DNA of 64,000 bases from Litchfieldia sinesaloumensis (GTDB lineage Bacteria > Bacillota > Bacilli > Bacillales > Bacillaceae_L). A program made the position numbers and the translations under genes. The notes beneath the pieces are model-generated. The model worked only from the letters and a program-made list of their open reading frames with translations. It was not told the DNA's origin and made no database searches. The stretch covers positions 1,205,784 through 1,269,783 of the forward strand of contig NZ_LT732529.1 in NCBI RefSeq assembly GCF_900156865.1. The letters run 5' to 3'. Position 1 is the first letter of the stretch; every line of letters begins with the position of its first letter. Positions 47,323 to 56,763 of this stretch are shown in pieces.

Positions 47323-48661
47323 TATTTTCTTGGTTTTGTAGTGTGTGAGGATGTAAGTTTTGGCTGACAATAAAGCTTATTGCTGTAGCGATAGTCACTG
47401 CAATTAACATATACAAAACTAAGTGATGCATACCTTCTGCAACGTCAATCTGACTAGTAATTAGCATCCCCATAATACTTGCTCCAAACGTTGTGCCTAT
47501 ATTACGCGCAAAAAAGTGTAGACTTGTCGACATTCCTTTTTGATGTGCTTCTGCCATCTCTTGTGATCCAATTGTCCCAATCGTAACGATGAGGCCAAAG
47601 GCAAATCCTTGAATCGTTAGGATTGCAAAGAAAAACCAAAAACTACTATTGTGATTAATGAAGAAAGCAAGAACTGCAGATAGAATGAGCATCCCATTTC
47701 CCAAAAAGATTGTTTTACGATATCCATATTTCAAAATCAGTTTCCCTGATGGTACTGATGCAAGCATCCAAGCAGCACTCATCCCAAATAGAACGAGTCC
47801 ACTTATTGTAATTGAAATCCCCTGTACTTCCTGCATAAACAGCGGTACATAATTTTGAAAGGCAAAAATACTTAAGAAGATAAATACCCCATTAATATTG
47901 AGCCAAGATATTTCTTTATTTTTTAAAATCTCAATCGGAATAAAACGTTTATCTGATTTTTTCTCAGACAAGAAAAATGAAATTAGAAAAACGATCCCTA
48001 GCGCATTATAGAGTAATAGATTATCAGTTGTTATCGTGTTCATTAAAAAGGCTAGCATACTTCCTGTGAACAGAACCGCACTTACATAGTTAAGTGGGGT
48101 TTTATCCTTTGTTACAATTTCTTTATATGGAAGTAAACATAGGAGAACAATTATCCCAATCGGTATATTGATAAAGAAAATCCACCGCCATGACATCGTT
48201 TCAACAAAAAATCCACCGATTAAGGGTGCAATGACAGCAGAAACTCCCCACATTGCGGAAAAGAATCCTTGAATTTTTCCACGTTTTTCAATGGAATAAA
48301 GGTCTCCTGCAATAATCATAGTTAGTGGTGTTACTCCACCGGCTCCTAAGCCTTGGATCCCTCGATAGATAATTAATTCAATCATAGAATCCGCTAAACC
48401 ACAGAGTAATGATCCAATTGTAAAGAGAATTACTGAAATACCGAAGATTTTTTTCCTTCCGTAAATATCGGCAAGTTTCCCGAATATTGGTAAGGAAACA
48501 GTAGAAAATAGTACATAAATGGCAAACATCCAACCGTAAAATTTATAACCACCGAGCTTTTCAGCTATTGTTGGTGCAGTTGTCTGAAGGATTGTAGTGT
48601 CCATCGCACTAATAAGCATTGCAAGAACAATACTTACTAAAACAAATGGTTTTGATCTCAT
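47309..48661 (-). CDS. MFS drug-efflux transporter (DHA2-like)
   Basis: A 450-residue major facilitator with about 12-14 helices. Drug:H+ antiporter motifs: MDTTILQTTAPTIAEKLG (motif D1), GKLADIYGRKKIF (motif A) and RGIQGLGAGG (motif B). A Gly/Pro motif C-like stretch follows (SAVIAPLIGGFFVE). Probably exports hydrophobic drugs or metabolites. It lies on the same strand upstream of the ABC exporter but has its own terminator. Confidence 0.88.
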   Translation of the reverse strand: MRSKPFVLVSIVLAMLISAMDTTILQTTAPTIAEKLGGYKFYGWMFAIYVLFSTVSLPIFGKLADIYGRKKIFGISVILFTIGSLLCGLADSMIELIIYRGIQGLGAGGVTPLTMIIAGDLYSIEKRGKIQGFFSAMWGVSAVIAPLIGGFFVETMSWRWIFFINIPIGIIVLLCLLPYKEIVTKDKTPLNYVSAVLFTGSMLAFLMNTITTDNLLLYNALGIVFLISFFLSEKKSDKRFIPIEILKNKEISWLNINGVFIFLSIFAFQNYVPLFMQEVQGISITISGLVLFGMSAAWMLASVPSGKLILKYGYRKTIFLGNGMLILSAVLAFFINHNSSFWFFFAILTIQGFAFGLIVTIGTIGSQEMAEAHQKGMSTSLHFFARNIGTTFGASIMGMLITSQIDVAEGMHHLVLYMLIAVTIATAISFIVSQNLHPHTLQNQENTRSL

Positions 48662-48761
48662 CTCGTCTTCCCCTTTGAGCTTAGAATTATTTTATTATAC
48701 TACAGAAAATGGCAATGAAAAGGATAACATAAATGTGTCTTAACAAAAAAGAGGTTATTTG

Positions 48762-49712
48762 ATGATTCGTATTACTGCAATTACAGAAAAAGATGAACGG
48801 TTAACAGGCATCCCTATTTCAGAAATTAAACAAACGGAGTGGAAATGGTATTGGATTGATTTTAATCAACCTACTGATGAGGAGATTAATGAGTTGTCAG
48901 CGACACTTCATTTTCATCCGCTTGCGATTGAAGATTGCATCCATATTTTACAGCGACCTAAATTAGATTTTTATGAAAAGAACACATTCTTTGTTACTCA
49001 CAGCCTTCACCAAGCAACATTAGAAAAAGAAGAAATAACTATATTTTTAGGAGAAGGGTATATTGTAACGTTCCATTTAAAAGAATCAGGTGAAGTCAAT
49101 GATGTCTGGAACCGCTTAATGGTGACGGAAACACCAGAAAGTTGGGATCCCTCCCTTGTTTTGTATCATATTATCGATAAACTAGTTGATAATTATTTTC
49201 CGATAGTGTATCAACTTGAGGATACATTAAATGCAATTGAAGATAATTCAAATGAGAAATCAATGGAAGAGCTCCTTGATGAACTCTTCGATACGAGGCA
49301 TAATTTGCTAACGCTGAGGCATACGGTTACACCGATGAGAGATTTAGTATATCGCATTATTAACTCCCATCGTCTCGACCTTTTACAACACCGAATTGAA
49401 TACTTTCATGACATTCATGATCATTTGTTGAGGCTTACTGAAAAAATAGATGCAAGTCGTGAGCTAACAGCAGATATTCGAGATAGTTATTTGTCGTTAA
49501 ATTCACATCAAACCAATAAGGTAATGCGAATTTTAACTGTTATTACGACGATTTTCATGCCACTAACGTTCATTGCCGGTATTTATGGGATGAACTTCGC
49601 ACATATGCCCGAACTTACTTATAAGTATGGATATTTTGTGATACAAGGCATTATGATCGTGATTGGAATTGGAATGTTTGTCTGGTTTAAGCAAAAAGGC
49701 TGGTTCCGTTGA
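48762..49712 (+). CDS. corA: CorA family magnesium transporter
   Basis: A 316-residue CorA: soluble N-terminal funnel domain, long helices, and two C-terminal membrane helices with the pore signature GIYGMNF (GMN). The C-terminal basic cluster FKQKGWFR is typical. ATG 48762 preceded by AAGAGG; the TTG before it is not needed. Mg2+ (or Co2+/Ni2+) uptake. Terminator at 49752-49790. Confidence 0.93.
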   Translation: MIRITAITEKDERLTGIPISEIKQTEWKWYWIDFNQPTDEEINELSATLHFHPLAIEDCIHILQRPKLDFYEKNTFFVTHSLHQATLEKEEITIFLGEGYIVTFHLKESGEVNDVWNRLMVTETPESWDPSLVLYHIIDKLVDNYFPIVYQLEDTLNAIEDNSNEKSMEELLDELFDTRHNLLTLRHTVTPMRDLVYRIINSHRLDLLQHRIEYFHDIHDHLLRLTEKIDASRELTADIRDSYLSLNSHQTNKVMRILTVITTIFMPLTFIAGIYGMNFAHMPELTYKYGYFVIQGIMIVIGIGMFVWFKQKGWFR

Positions 49713-49751
49713 TGTGTTTTGAATCGAGTGATTTTAATAAAGGTAGCAAAT

Positions 49752-49790
49752 AAGTGTCTTTAGTCACCTATGGCTAAGACACTTTTTATT
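49752..49790 (+). terminator. terminator after corA
   Basis: AAGTGTCTTTAG (49752-49763) pairs with CTAAGACACTT (49774-49784) with a one-base bulge, then TTTTTATTTTTTT. Confidence 0.88.
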
Positions 49791-49886
49791 TTTTTACAAA
49801 AACTTTCTGAAAATACTATTAACGACCCCCTCATTTCGTATATAATAAATTTTGTTAGAGTATCGAAATATATGGGGGTAACAAAT

Positions 49887-51701
49887 ATGACAAAGGTTAA
49901 AGAAAAGCTATTAACTCGTGCTGAGGTACCGGTTGAGCAAACCTGGAAACTGGAAGACTTGTTTCCATCCGTTGATGCGTGGGAACAAGAATTAGCAGCA
50001 GTTGAAGCCGATGTTTCAACCGTTACAAAATATAAAGGGCAATTAGGAAATGGTTCTAAGACATTATTAGATTGTTTACTTGCTGAAGAAGAACTTACAA
50101 AACGTATGATTTTAGTTGGTACATATGCAAGTCTTCGCTTCAATGAGGATGCGACGAATTCTGAAAATCAAGGGAATGCAGCAAGAATATCGTCCATCTT
50201 TGCTAAAATTGGTGCTGCCTTATCATTTATCGAGTCTGAAATCCTCTCATTACCAGATGGAGCGATTGAGCAATACATAAAGGAAGAAAAAGAATTAGAA
50301 GTATTTCAAAATAACTTAAATAAAATAATAGAGAAAAAGCCACATACGCTTTCACCGGAAACGGAAGAAGCGTTAGCTGCTCTAGGTGAAGTTCATGATG
50401 CACCGTATATGATATACCAACGAAGTAAAGCATCTGATATGACGTTCCCATCATTTACCGATGAGGAAGGAAATGAACTCCCTCTTTCTTTTGCATTATT
50501 TGAGGATCGTTATGAGCTTTCTGAAAATCCTACAATCCGAAGAAACGCATTCAAGGCTTTCTCTGAAACGTTAAAAAAATACCAAAATACATTTGCAGCA
50601 GCTTATGGTACTGAAGTTAAGAAACAGGTTGCTCTTTCAAAACTACGTAACTATGATTCTGTAACGGATATGCTCTTGCATCCACAACAGGTTACGCTAG
50701 AAATGTACCATAATCAGTTAGACATTATCCAAACCGAGCTTGCACCACATATGCGCAAATTTGCAAAATTAAAGCAACGCGTTCTAGGATTAGACACGCT
50801 TCACTTTAGTGATTTAAAAGCACCTCTAGATCCTGATTTTAATCCGAAAACGACTTATGAAGAAGCTTCTAAAACGATTCTTGAAGCTTTGAAGGTAATG
50901 GGTCCTGAATACAGTGCAATTATGGAAAAAGGATTAACTGAGCGCTGGGTGGATCTCCCTGCGAACGTTGGAAAATCCACAGGTGCATTCTGCTCTAGCC
51001 CATATGGTTCACATCCATACATTTTAATTACTTGGACGGATACAATGCGCGGTGCATTTATTTTAGCTCATGAGCTCGGCCATGCAGGTCATTTCTATTA
51101 TGCAAATGGACATCAGCGAGTTGGAAATACACGTCCATCTACTTACTTTATCGAAGCTCCTTCAACTATGAATGAATTGCTTCTAGCAGAGCATCTTTTA
51201 TCGAACACGGACGATAAGAGAATGAAACGTTGGGTCATTCTTCAGTTATTAGGAACGTACTATCATAATTTCGTAACCCATTTACTTGAGGGTGAATATC
51301 AACGTCGCGTATACGCTCTTGCGGAATCAGGAAAACCAATCACGGCTCCTGCTTTAAGTGGTATCAAGGGTGATGTATTAAAATCCTTCTGGGGAGATAC
51401 AGTTGAGATTGATGAAGCTGCAAGTTTAACATGGATGCGTCAACCTCATTACTATATGGGACTATATCCTTACACCTATTCTGCAGGGTTAACAGCATCT
51501 ACTGCTGTTGCGCAGTTAATTAAAGAAGAAGGTCAGCCTGTAGTTGACCGCTGGATTGAGGTTTTAAAAGCTGGTGGTACAATGAAGCCACTTGAGTTAA
51601 TGAAATATGCTGGTGTAGATATGTCGAAGCCAGATGCTATTCGTAAGGCAGTTTCTTATGTTGGAGAATTGATTTCTGAATTAGAAGGACTTTACGAGTA
51701 A
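49887..51701 (+). CDS. pepF: oligoendopeptidase F
   Basis: A 604-residue M3 zinc metallopeptidase. Catalytic motif ILAHELGHAGHF (HExxH) with the downstream Glu (APSTMNELLLAEHLL). Typical PepF/M3B architecture: N-terminal helical region and EEGNELPLSFALFEDRYELS. It degrades cytosolic oligopeptides of 7-17 residues. ATG 49887 has GGGGGT upstream; the frame is open to 49770, but that segment contains a -10-like TATAAT near 49841. Confidence 0.95.
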   Translation: MTKVKEKLLTRAEVPVEQTWKLEDLFPSVDAWEQELAAVEADVSTVTKYKGQLGNGSKTLLDCLLAEEELTKRMILVGTYASLRFNEDATNSENQGNAARISSIFAKIGAALSFIESEILSLPDGAIEQYIKEEKELEVFQNNLNKIIEKKPHTLSPETEEALAALGEVHDAPYMIYQRSKASDMTFPSFTDEEGNELPLSFALFEDRYELSENPTIRRNAFKAFSETLKKYQNTFAAAYGTEVKKQVALSKLRNYDSVTDMLLHPQQVTLEMYHNQLDIIQTELAPHMRKFAKLKQRVLGLDTLHFSDLKAPLDPDFNPKTTYEEASKTILEALKVMGPEYSAIMEKGLTERWVDLPANVGKSTGAFCSSPYGSHPYILITWTDTMRGAFILAHELGHAGHFYYANGHQRVGNTRPSTYFIEAPSTMNELLLAEHLLSNTDDKRMKRWVILQLLGTYYHNFVTHLLEGEYQRRVYALAESGKPITAPALSGIKGDVLKSFWGDTVEIDEAASLTWMRQPHYYMGLYPYTYSAGLTASTAVAQLIKEEGQPVVDRWIEVLKAGGTMKPLELMKYAGVDMSKPDAIRKAVSYVGELISELEGLYE

Positions 51702-51708
51702 AATTAAA

Positions 51709-51741
51709 TGAGGGTATCCCAAAAGCTTTGGGGCCCTCTTT
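51709..51741 (+). terminator. terminator after pepF
   Basis: GAGGGTATCCCAAAA region pairs with TTTGGGGCCCTC (small internal asymmetry), then TTTTTG. Confidence 0.85.
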
Positions 51742-51876
51742 TTGTATGGCGGTATTACATAAGAAGATTTCCACTTCAGGTGGACGCTTTCTTACCTATA
51801 GTCAAGTTTTTATAAAATTATTTATCTGTTAACAATGATTTATATAGTTTAATGCTGCCGACAGGCTGTTCCTCTC

Positions 51877-51922
51877 CGTTCCGGCGCTCGCTTTTTCGCG
51901 GGGCATGTCTTGAGCCTCCTCG
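51877..51922. repeat. interspersed element, family A fragment
   Basis: GCTCGCTTTTTCGCGGGG and TTGAGCCTCCTCG match the left half of copy 2 (43540-43570) with substitutions and indels; the other half is missing. Lies downstream of the VOC gene. Confidence 0.65.
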
Positions 51923-51951
51923 GGAGAGAAAGGCCTACACACTGATAACTA

Positions 51952-52341
51952 TTACCCTGTGCATGCCATAATTACATTTCCATCAGGGTCTTTGAAATTA
52001 AACCAAGCAAAGCTCTCTCCTACTCTTTCGATTTCTCTTACAATTTCAATATCGTTGGATTTAATAAATTCATAGGCAACATCTATATCGTCAACCAGAA
52101 AGTTAAAAATGGGGCTTGGTGATGGTTTATGGATGAAAGTCGGATCAAAGCTGTGGTCATCTAATGTTAAACTCGTTGTCCCATTGATTGGTATGTTATA
52201 CACAGGAGACTGCACTTTATTCAAATCCGGTGCTTGTCCTAAAAGGTTGCTGTACCATTCCACTGATTTCTTTAGATCTGATACATGGATGAAAATTCCA
52301 CCGATTGTATTTTTAATTGGTGATTGATTTGAGTTATTCAT
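51952..52341 (-). CDS. VOC family (glyoxalase-like) protein
   Basis: A 129-residue single vicinal-oxygen-chelate protein with the beta-alpha-beta-beta-beta repeats: GGIFIHVSDLKKSVEWYSNLLG at the N-terminus and FNFKDPDGNVIMACTG at the C-terminus. Candidate metal ligands (His in FIHV, Glu in the second half) are only partly obvious. Substrate unknown. AGGGATG precedes the ATG. Confidence 0.85.
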   Translation of the reverse strand: MNNSNQSPIKNTIGGIFIHVSDLKKSVEWYSNLLGQAPDLNKVQSPVYNIPINGTTSLTLDDHSFDPTFIHKPSPSPIFNFLVDDIDVAYEFIKSNDIEIVREIERVGESFAWFNFKDPDGNVIMACTG

Positions 52342-52420
52342 TGCAACACATCCCTTATAAAAATTTTACTAACTTATATCCTACTTTTGCCATTACTCGA
52401 TAGGTATCATCAAAAACATT

Positions 52421-52591
52421 CTACATAAATTTGATAATACCTTTTAAATATGTAAATCTTACTATTGATAAAATGAATCTTATAAAATGAATCCGACTCC
52501 CACTTTGTGAAGTGTCGGCCAATTGTTCATTATTCTCAAAGCTATTAGAGGAGAATTGAGTCGAAGAAACGTCATTTTTCCGTATGTTCAT
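52421..52591 (-). CDS. 56-residue hypothetical protein
   Basis: Starts MNIRKNDVSSTQF after AAAGGGAG (eight-base spacing). Ser/Asn-rich N-terminal half and a hydrophobic/basic C-terminal half (IHFIRFILSIVRFTYLKG). No family recognised. The RBS is the main support; it may be spurious. Confidence 0.35.
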   Translation of the reverse strand: MNIRKNDVSSTQFSSNSFENNEQLADTSQSGSRIHFIRFILSIVRFTYLKGIIKFM

Positions 52592-52658
52592 ACTCGATTC
52601 TCCCTTTCTATTTATCAAAACAGTGTTAACGAATTCTACATAAACCGGTCCATCTTAG

Positions 52659-53105
52659 TTAAATACATGTAAACGACTGGATCTGACGTAAGCTAATTCC
52701 GAAATACATCCATCTGAATCCATTCCATCTGTACCCTGAGACAGATCTTCTTCCTACAAATGTTGGATAGAACCAGAATTGTTCAGGTCCGCGTAGCCAT
52801 ACATAGGTATACCTGAATAAACACCCTCTAATACTACCTGGATCGACGGCGAAAGTTTGAGCTTGTTGAGTTTGTGTCGGGACAAACGATGGTGGTGGTG
52901 CGGTTGGAGGTCCACCACCTTGACCTTGGCTAGGTGGGCCGAATGGTGGAAATCCACTAGGCCCTTGACCAGGTGGTCCCATTGATCCGCCACCAAAAGG
53001 TGGAAAAAATGAACCTAATTGTCTCTCATATTCATAGTCGTAAGAAATACCATTGTGGTCTGGTTGTGGCAATCCCATTACATGATAGGGGTCATAATAA
53101 TACAT
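52659..53105 (-). CDS. Gly/Pro/Gln-rich protein with aromatic C-terminal domain
   Basis: A 148-residue protein: YYYDPYHVMGLPQPDHNG N-terminus, a low-complexity Gly/Pro/Gln/Phe middle (about 33-80) and a C-terminal aromatic/Arg-rich block (RYTYVWLRGPEQFWFYP, GRRSVSGYRW, FRWMYFG). No signal peptide. The composition resembles spore-coat or exosporium-associated proteins of Bacillus, but I cannot name a family. AAGGAGTG precedes ATG by ten bases. Monocistronic. Confidence 0.7.
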   Translation of the reverse strand: MYYYDPYHVMGLPQPDHNGISYDYEYERQLGSFFPPFGGGSMGPPGQGPSGFPPFGPPSQGQGGGPPTAPPPSFVPTQTQQAQTFAVDPGSIRGCLFRYTYVWLRGPEQFWFYPTFVGRRSVSGYRWNGFRWMYFGISLRQIQSFTCI

Positions 53106-53202
53106 CTGTCTAAATCACTCCTTATTCATAGACTACTAGCATCCTATTCCATAGGCTTACGCCTTTAAACTTGTACCTCCAAAATGTGCGTTTACCCATA
53201 AT

Positions 53203-53252
53203 AGAAAAAAACACCTGCCTCTACTACTAAGAATAGTATCTAGAGGCAGGTG
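53203..53252 (-). terminator. terminator after the two-module isoprenoid synthase
   Basis: CACCTGCCTCTA (53212-53223) pairs perfectly with TAGAGGCAGGTG (53241-53252), followed by a minus-strand T-run of seven. Confidence 0.93.
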
Positions 53253-53259
53253 CCAGAGT

Positions 53260-55629
53260 TTAGTGGTCTCTATGAACAAAGTAATTCAAAATATATTTTA
53301 AAAATGTAGTTTTGAGTGGAATCTCTTGTAAGGCATCTAACGCCAAACAATAATGTTCCCACATTGCTTTTTTCGCATCTTGTACTCCAAGTACAGAAAC
53401 AAAGGTTGAATGATTGTTTTCAGCATCTTTCCCAATGGTTTTTCCAAGCACACTAGAGGTACCCTCGACATCTAGTAGATCATCCTTAATTTGAAAGGCA
53501 ATACCTGCATGATAGGCAAACTTTTTTAACGCTATTGTTTCTGCTTCACCTACTTTTGCGAGAATAGCGGGCATAATCAGTGAGGCTTCAAATCCTTTTC
53601 CGGTTTTTAAGAAGCACATTTGGTTTAATTGTTCGAGCGTTAATTGTTTTCCTTTAGATTCTAAGTCTAGCGCTTGCCCCTTGCACATATCCATTGTTGT
53701 TTCTGTTGAGTATTGGATTAATTTTAATACCGTTTTCGAATCGTATTGTGAAAGTGACGTTTGCTCAAATATAGCTCTTTGAGTCAGAAACAGACCGGTT
53801 AATTCCGCAACAGCTGTACTATATGACTGATGGACTGTTGGTCTCCCTCGTCGGAAAGAAGCATTATCTTGAGCCGGAAGGTCATCGTAAATCAAAGAGG
53901 CTGTATGCATGTACTCAATAGATTTTAAAAGTGGAGTAATTGCATATTCATCTAATTCGAATTCTTTTACCCCCACCATCCATGTAACGATTGGCCGTAA
54001 TCGTTTCCCGTCTCCTGCGAGACTATGATTTGAAGCATCCGATATCGATGATGATTCTGTATGATTTTGAATGTGCAACTGGTTATTTAGCTTTGAGCGA
54101 ACTTCTATAATCAAATCAGTGAATGAATTCTGTTCGTCTTGATCCTTTTTTAAACTGTTTACCATATGGTCGCGTAAAAGTTTATCAAAGAAATCAACGT
54201 CATCTGCTTTACGAACCATTTTTTGTATCGTGCGATCTAACTCTGGATTTCCCGTTGCAAATGTGTCCATGACTTCATCATATACTTTAGTGCCTACTTT
54301 CTTTTTAAAACGTTTTAAGCCATTAATGGCACGGTTTAATATGATTTCTCGAGCTTTTTGATCATAATTGTACACATTGTAAATCAAATAAGAAATGACA
54401 GCCCAATATAGTTCATATGGATTTACTAGATCAGAACGATGTTTATAATAGGTTAAATAATACGTATAAGGTGTTACTGCACCATGCTCCATGTCGGAAA
54501 ACATGTCTGCAAAGTCATCCGCCAACTGATTATATATACCATAAAGGAAGATACGTTTGTTAATCTCTTTATCCTCAGGAGCAGTTAGAAGTGAACGGAC
54601 AATCATACGGGAGGATGCAGATTTAATGATAATTGGGATATATAATTCCTCATTGGTATACGTGTCATTTGATAGCACCTTCTCCCTGTCGACCTCTTGG
54701 GATTTGAAAAAAACATAGGTTTGTTCAAAAAAAGAATGTAAGGTTTCTTGAGGTTGATGATCCTTAATAAACTGGAAGGCTTCGGCAAGCTCAGAATGTA
54801 TAAATTCGAGTAATTCTTTGTTGTCCTCTGGCCATTCCCCTAATGCAGGTACAGTTTGTGTTATAAGAGTGATTCGAATCAGATTGGAATACTCCCTTTT
54901 TTCCTGATCGGACAGGACTTTTGCATCCAAAAGGTCATCAATAAATGGATAAGTGAGTCCATAGGCATACCCTAATCGTATCGCTGTATCAAGTTTTTTT
55001 GAGCGTTCTTCCTGGGAAGGAGTTCCACGCATCTCTTCAATCTCGTTGATTATGACACCTGCAATAATCTTAATTAATTTTCTTCTGGCATGTGTTCGGT
55101 CCATTCCCTCTGGTATGTTTGTAGAAACGGTCTTTAATTTATCCATCAACCAGATAATCGTACTTTCAATACCTTCCTTTTGGCCCCAGCGATATAACCC
55201 AGCCATACTAAAAAGATCGATATCTTCTTTATTATCCTTGGATGTAACTTCTAGTAAATGATTCTTTAAACTAGTGACAACGTTTTGTATTCTTGTTTGT
55301 GTAGCACTAGAAGTAAGGTCTTTTCCCATATCTCTCATAAAAATATAGGAGATACTACGATCCAAATAACGTTCTAGCTTCCCCCTATAATGTAGGTACC
55401 GTATATAATTGTAATATCCTTCGTTTTCTAATGCCTTTTTCCTATTTGTTTTAAAAGGAATAATTGAACGATGAATATGATCTTGTTTCCAGGAGTGAAA
55501 GTCATTGGTTAATTGTGTAACATACTTCTTCTCTTGGACATCTTGAAAAAGCGCTTGAAAATACTCAGTAGCCATCTTCTCAGCGAGCTGATAGCTTTTT
55601 TCAGTATTCTTTTTTACTCCAACATTCAT
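53260..55629 (-). CDS. two-module isoprenoid synthase: unknown N-domain + polyprenyl synthetase
   Basis: A 789-residue protein. Residues about 505-789 form a complete trans-prenyltransferase: GDGKRLRP (539-546), first Asp-rich motif YDDLPAQDN (581-589) followed by RRGRPTVH, CKGQALD, and second Asp-rich motif FQIKDDLLD (712-720). The first ~500 residues are helical and match no family I know. They carry two similar motifs, GLTYPFIDDLLDAK (224-237) and GIYNQLADDFADMFSDME (364-381), suggesting a diverged isoprenoid-synthase-like fold, for example a terpene cyclase or degenerate prenyltransferase. A normal bacterial prenyl synthase is about 290-350 residues. GAGGT lies eight bases before the ATG. 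Monocistronic. Confidence 0.85.
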   Translation of the reverse strand: MNVGVKKNTEKSYQLAEKMATEYFQALFQDVQEKKYVTQLTNDFHSWKQDHIHRSIIPFKTNRKKALENEGYYNYIRYLHYRGKLERYLDRSISYIFMRDMGKDLTSSATQTRIQNVVTSLKNHLLEVTSKDNKEDIDLFSMAGLYRWGQKEGIESTIIWLMDKLKTVSTNIPEGMDRTHARRKLIKIIAGVIINEIEEMRGTPSQEERSKKLDTAIRLGYAYGLTYPFIDDLLDAKVLSDQEKREYSNLIRITLITQTVPALGEWPEDNKELLEFIHSELAEAFQFIKDHQPQETLHSFFEQTYVFFKSQEVDREKVLSNDTYTNEELYIPIIIKSASSRMIVRSLLTAPEDKEINKRIFLYGIYNQLADDFADMFSDMEHGAVTPYTYYLTYYKHRSDLVNPYELYWAVISYLIYNVYNYDQKAREIILNRAINGLKRFKKKVGTKVYDEVMDTFATGNPELDRTIQKMVRKADDVDFFDKLLRDHMVNSLKKDQDEQNSFTDLIIEVRSKLNNQLHIQNHTESSSISDASNHSLAGDGKRLRPIVTWMVGVKEFELDEYAITPLLKSIEYMHTASLIYDDLPAQDNASFRRGRPTVHQSYSTAVAELTGLFLTQRAIFEQTSLSQYDSKTVLKLIQYSTETTMDMCKGQALDLESKGKQLTLEQLNQMCFLKTGKGFEASLIMPAILAKVGEAETIALKKFAYHAGIAFQIKDDLLDVEGTSSVLGKTIGKDAENNHSTFVSVLGVQDAKKAMWEHYCLALDALQEIPLKTTFLKYILNYFVHRDH

Positions 55630-55766
55630 AATAGATACCTCAACTTTTGTTCAATGCATTATACTTAATCGTATTCACGTCGTTCTTCCTTTAAACTATC
55701 ATATTATATTTTTTACTACTACAATTTTGGATCGACGGTTGTTTCTAAAAGATAATACATCAACAA

Positions 55767-55812
55767 AAAAACAGCAAGAGGAAAAGTTTTAGTTTTTTCC
55801 TCTTGCTGTTTT
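55767..55812 (-). terminator. terminator after the SDR gene
   Basis: 18-bp perfect arms (55768-55785 with 55795-55812) ending AAAA/TTTT; T-run on both strands. Confidence 0.93.
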
Positions 55813-55847
55813 ACGAACTAGCTATTTCAGGTTTGCCCTTCATTCTA

Positions 55848-56582
55848 TCATTGTGCTGTAAGTCCACCATCTACAACAAATTCTGAACCTGTAGAGTAAC
55901 TTGAATCATCCGAAGCTAGATACAAAACTATGTTAGTTACTTCTTCAGGCTTTGCAATTCGACGATTTGGGATGAATTTCGCAAATTCCTGTATTGCTTC
56001 CTTTGCATCATCTTGAGCAATCATTGGTGTTTCAATTACGCCAGGGTGAACGGAATTTACACGAATGCCCATATGAGCCAGTTGAAGAGCAGCCGCTTTT
56101 GTCATACCACGTACTGCAAATTTTGTATCAGTGTAGCCAATCGCGCCACCCACGAGTCCGTTGATTGAAGAAATATTAATTATTGAACCGCCCTTTGTTT
56201 TTTGCATGGACGGTACTACTGATTTCATCCCAAGAAAAACTGAGACTTGATTAATGTCTAAAATTCTTCTATATTCTTCTTCTGTGATTTCCATTAAACT
56301 TTTGTTCATGCTGATACCAGCATTGTTGACTAGAATATCAATTGGACCAAACGTTGATTCTGTTTCACTAACAACTGTTGCCCAATCATCAGCCTTTGTT
56401 ACATCTTGTTTAATGAATCGAGCATGATCACCAAGTTCTTTTTCTAATGAATTTCCATCATCTTCAAGAATATCCGTAAAAACAACTTTTGCACCTTCAG
56501 CAACAAACCTACGTACATGAGCTGCTCCCATACCACGTGCTCCACCAGTAATAACCGCAACTTTACCGACTAATTTACTCAC
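55848..56582 (-). CDS. SDR family oxidoreductase (glucose 1-dehydrogenase-like)
   Basis: A 244-residue classical SDR. TGGARGMGAAHVRRF cofactor motif, Asp after strand beta-2 (TDIL), NNAGIS, Ser in INISSINGLVG and the catalytic YTDTKFA (Tyr-x3-Lys). The C-terminal STGSEFVVDGG is typical. GTG 56582 is preferred (AAGGAG eight bases upstream) over a GTG at 56591. Substrate unknown; hydroxysteroid/glucose/3-hydroxyacyl type. Monocistronic. Confidence 0.88.
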   Translation of the reverse strand: MSKLVGKVAVITGGARGMGAAHVRRFVAEGAKVVFTDILEDDGNSLEKELGDHARFIKQDVTKADDWATVVSETESTFGPIDILVNNAGISMNKSLMEITEEEYRRILDINQVSVFLGMKSVVPSMQKTKGGSIINISSINGLVGGAIGYTDTKFAVRGMTKAAALQLAHMGIRVNSVHPGVIETPMIAQDDAKEAIQEFAKFIPNRRIAKPEEVTNIVLYLASDDSSYSTGSEFVVDGGLTAQ

Positions 56583-56714
56583 AATGCCCACTCCTTATGT
56601 ACAGTACTAAATTTATTTTAAACACAATCTTATTTTATATTAAAAAATGGGTCATTGAGGTACTATTATTTGACCAAAATTCTACAAATACATAGAGTTG
56701 CATCAAACTTAAAT

Positions 56715-56741
56715 AACCTGAGCTTGTAATAAACTCAGGTT
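56715..56741 (-). terminator. terminator after topB
   Basis: AACCTGAG (56715-56722) pairs with CTCAGGTT (56734-56741); weak T-run. Confidence 0.75.
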
Positions 56742-56763
56742 GTTATACTTCGATTTAATAAAC

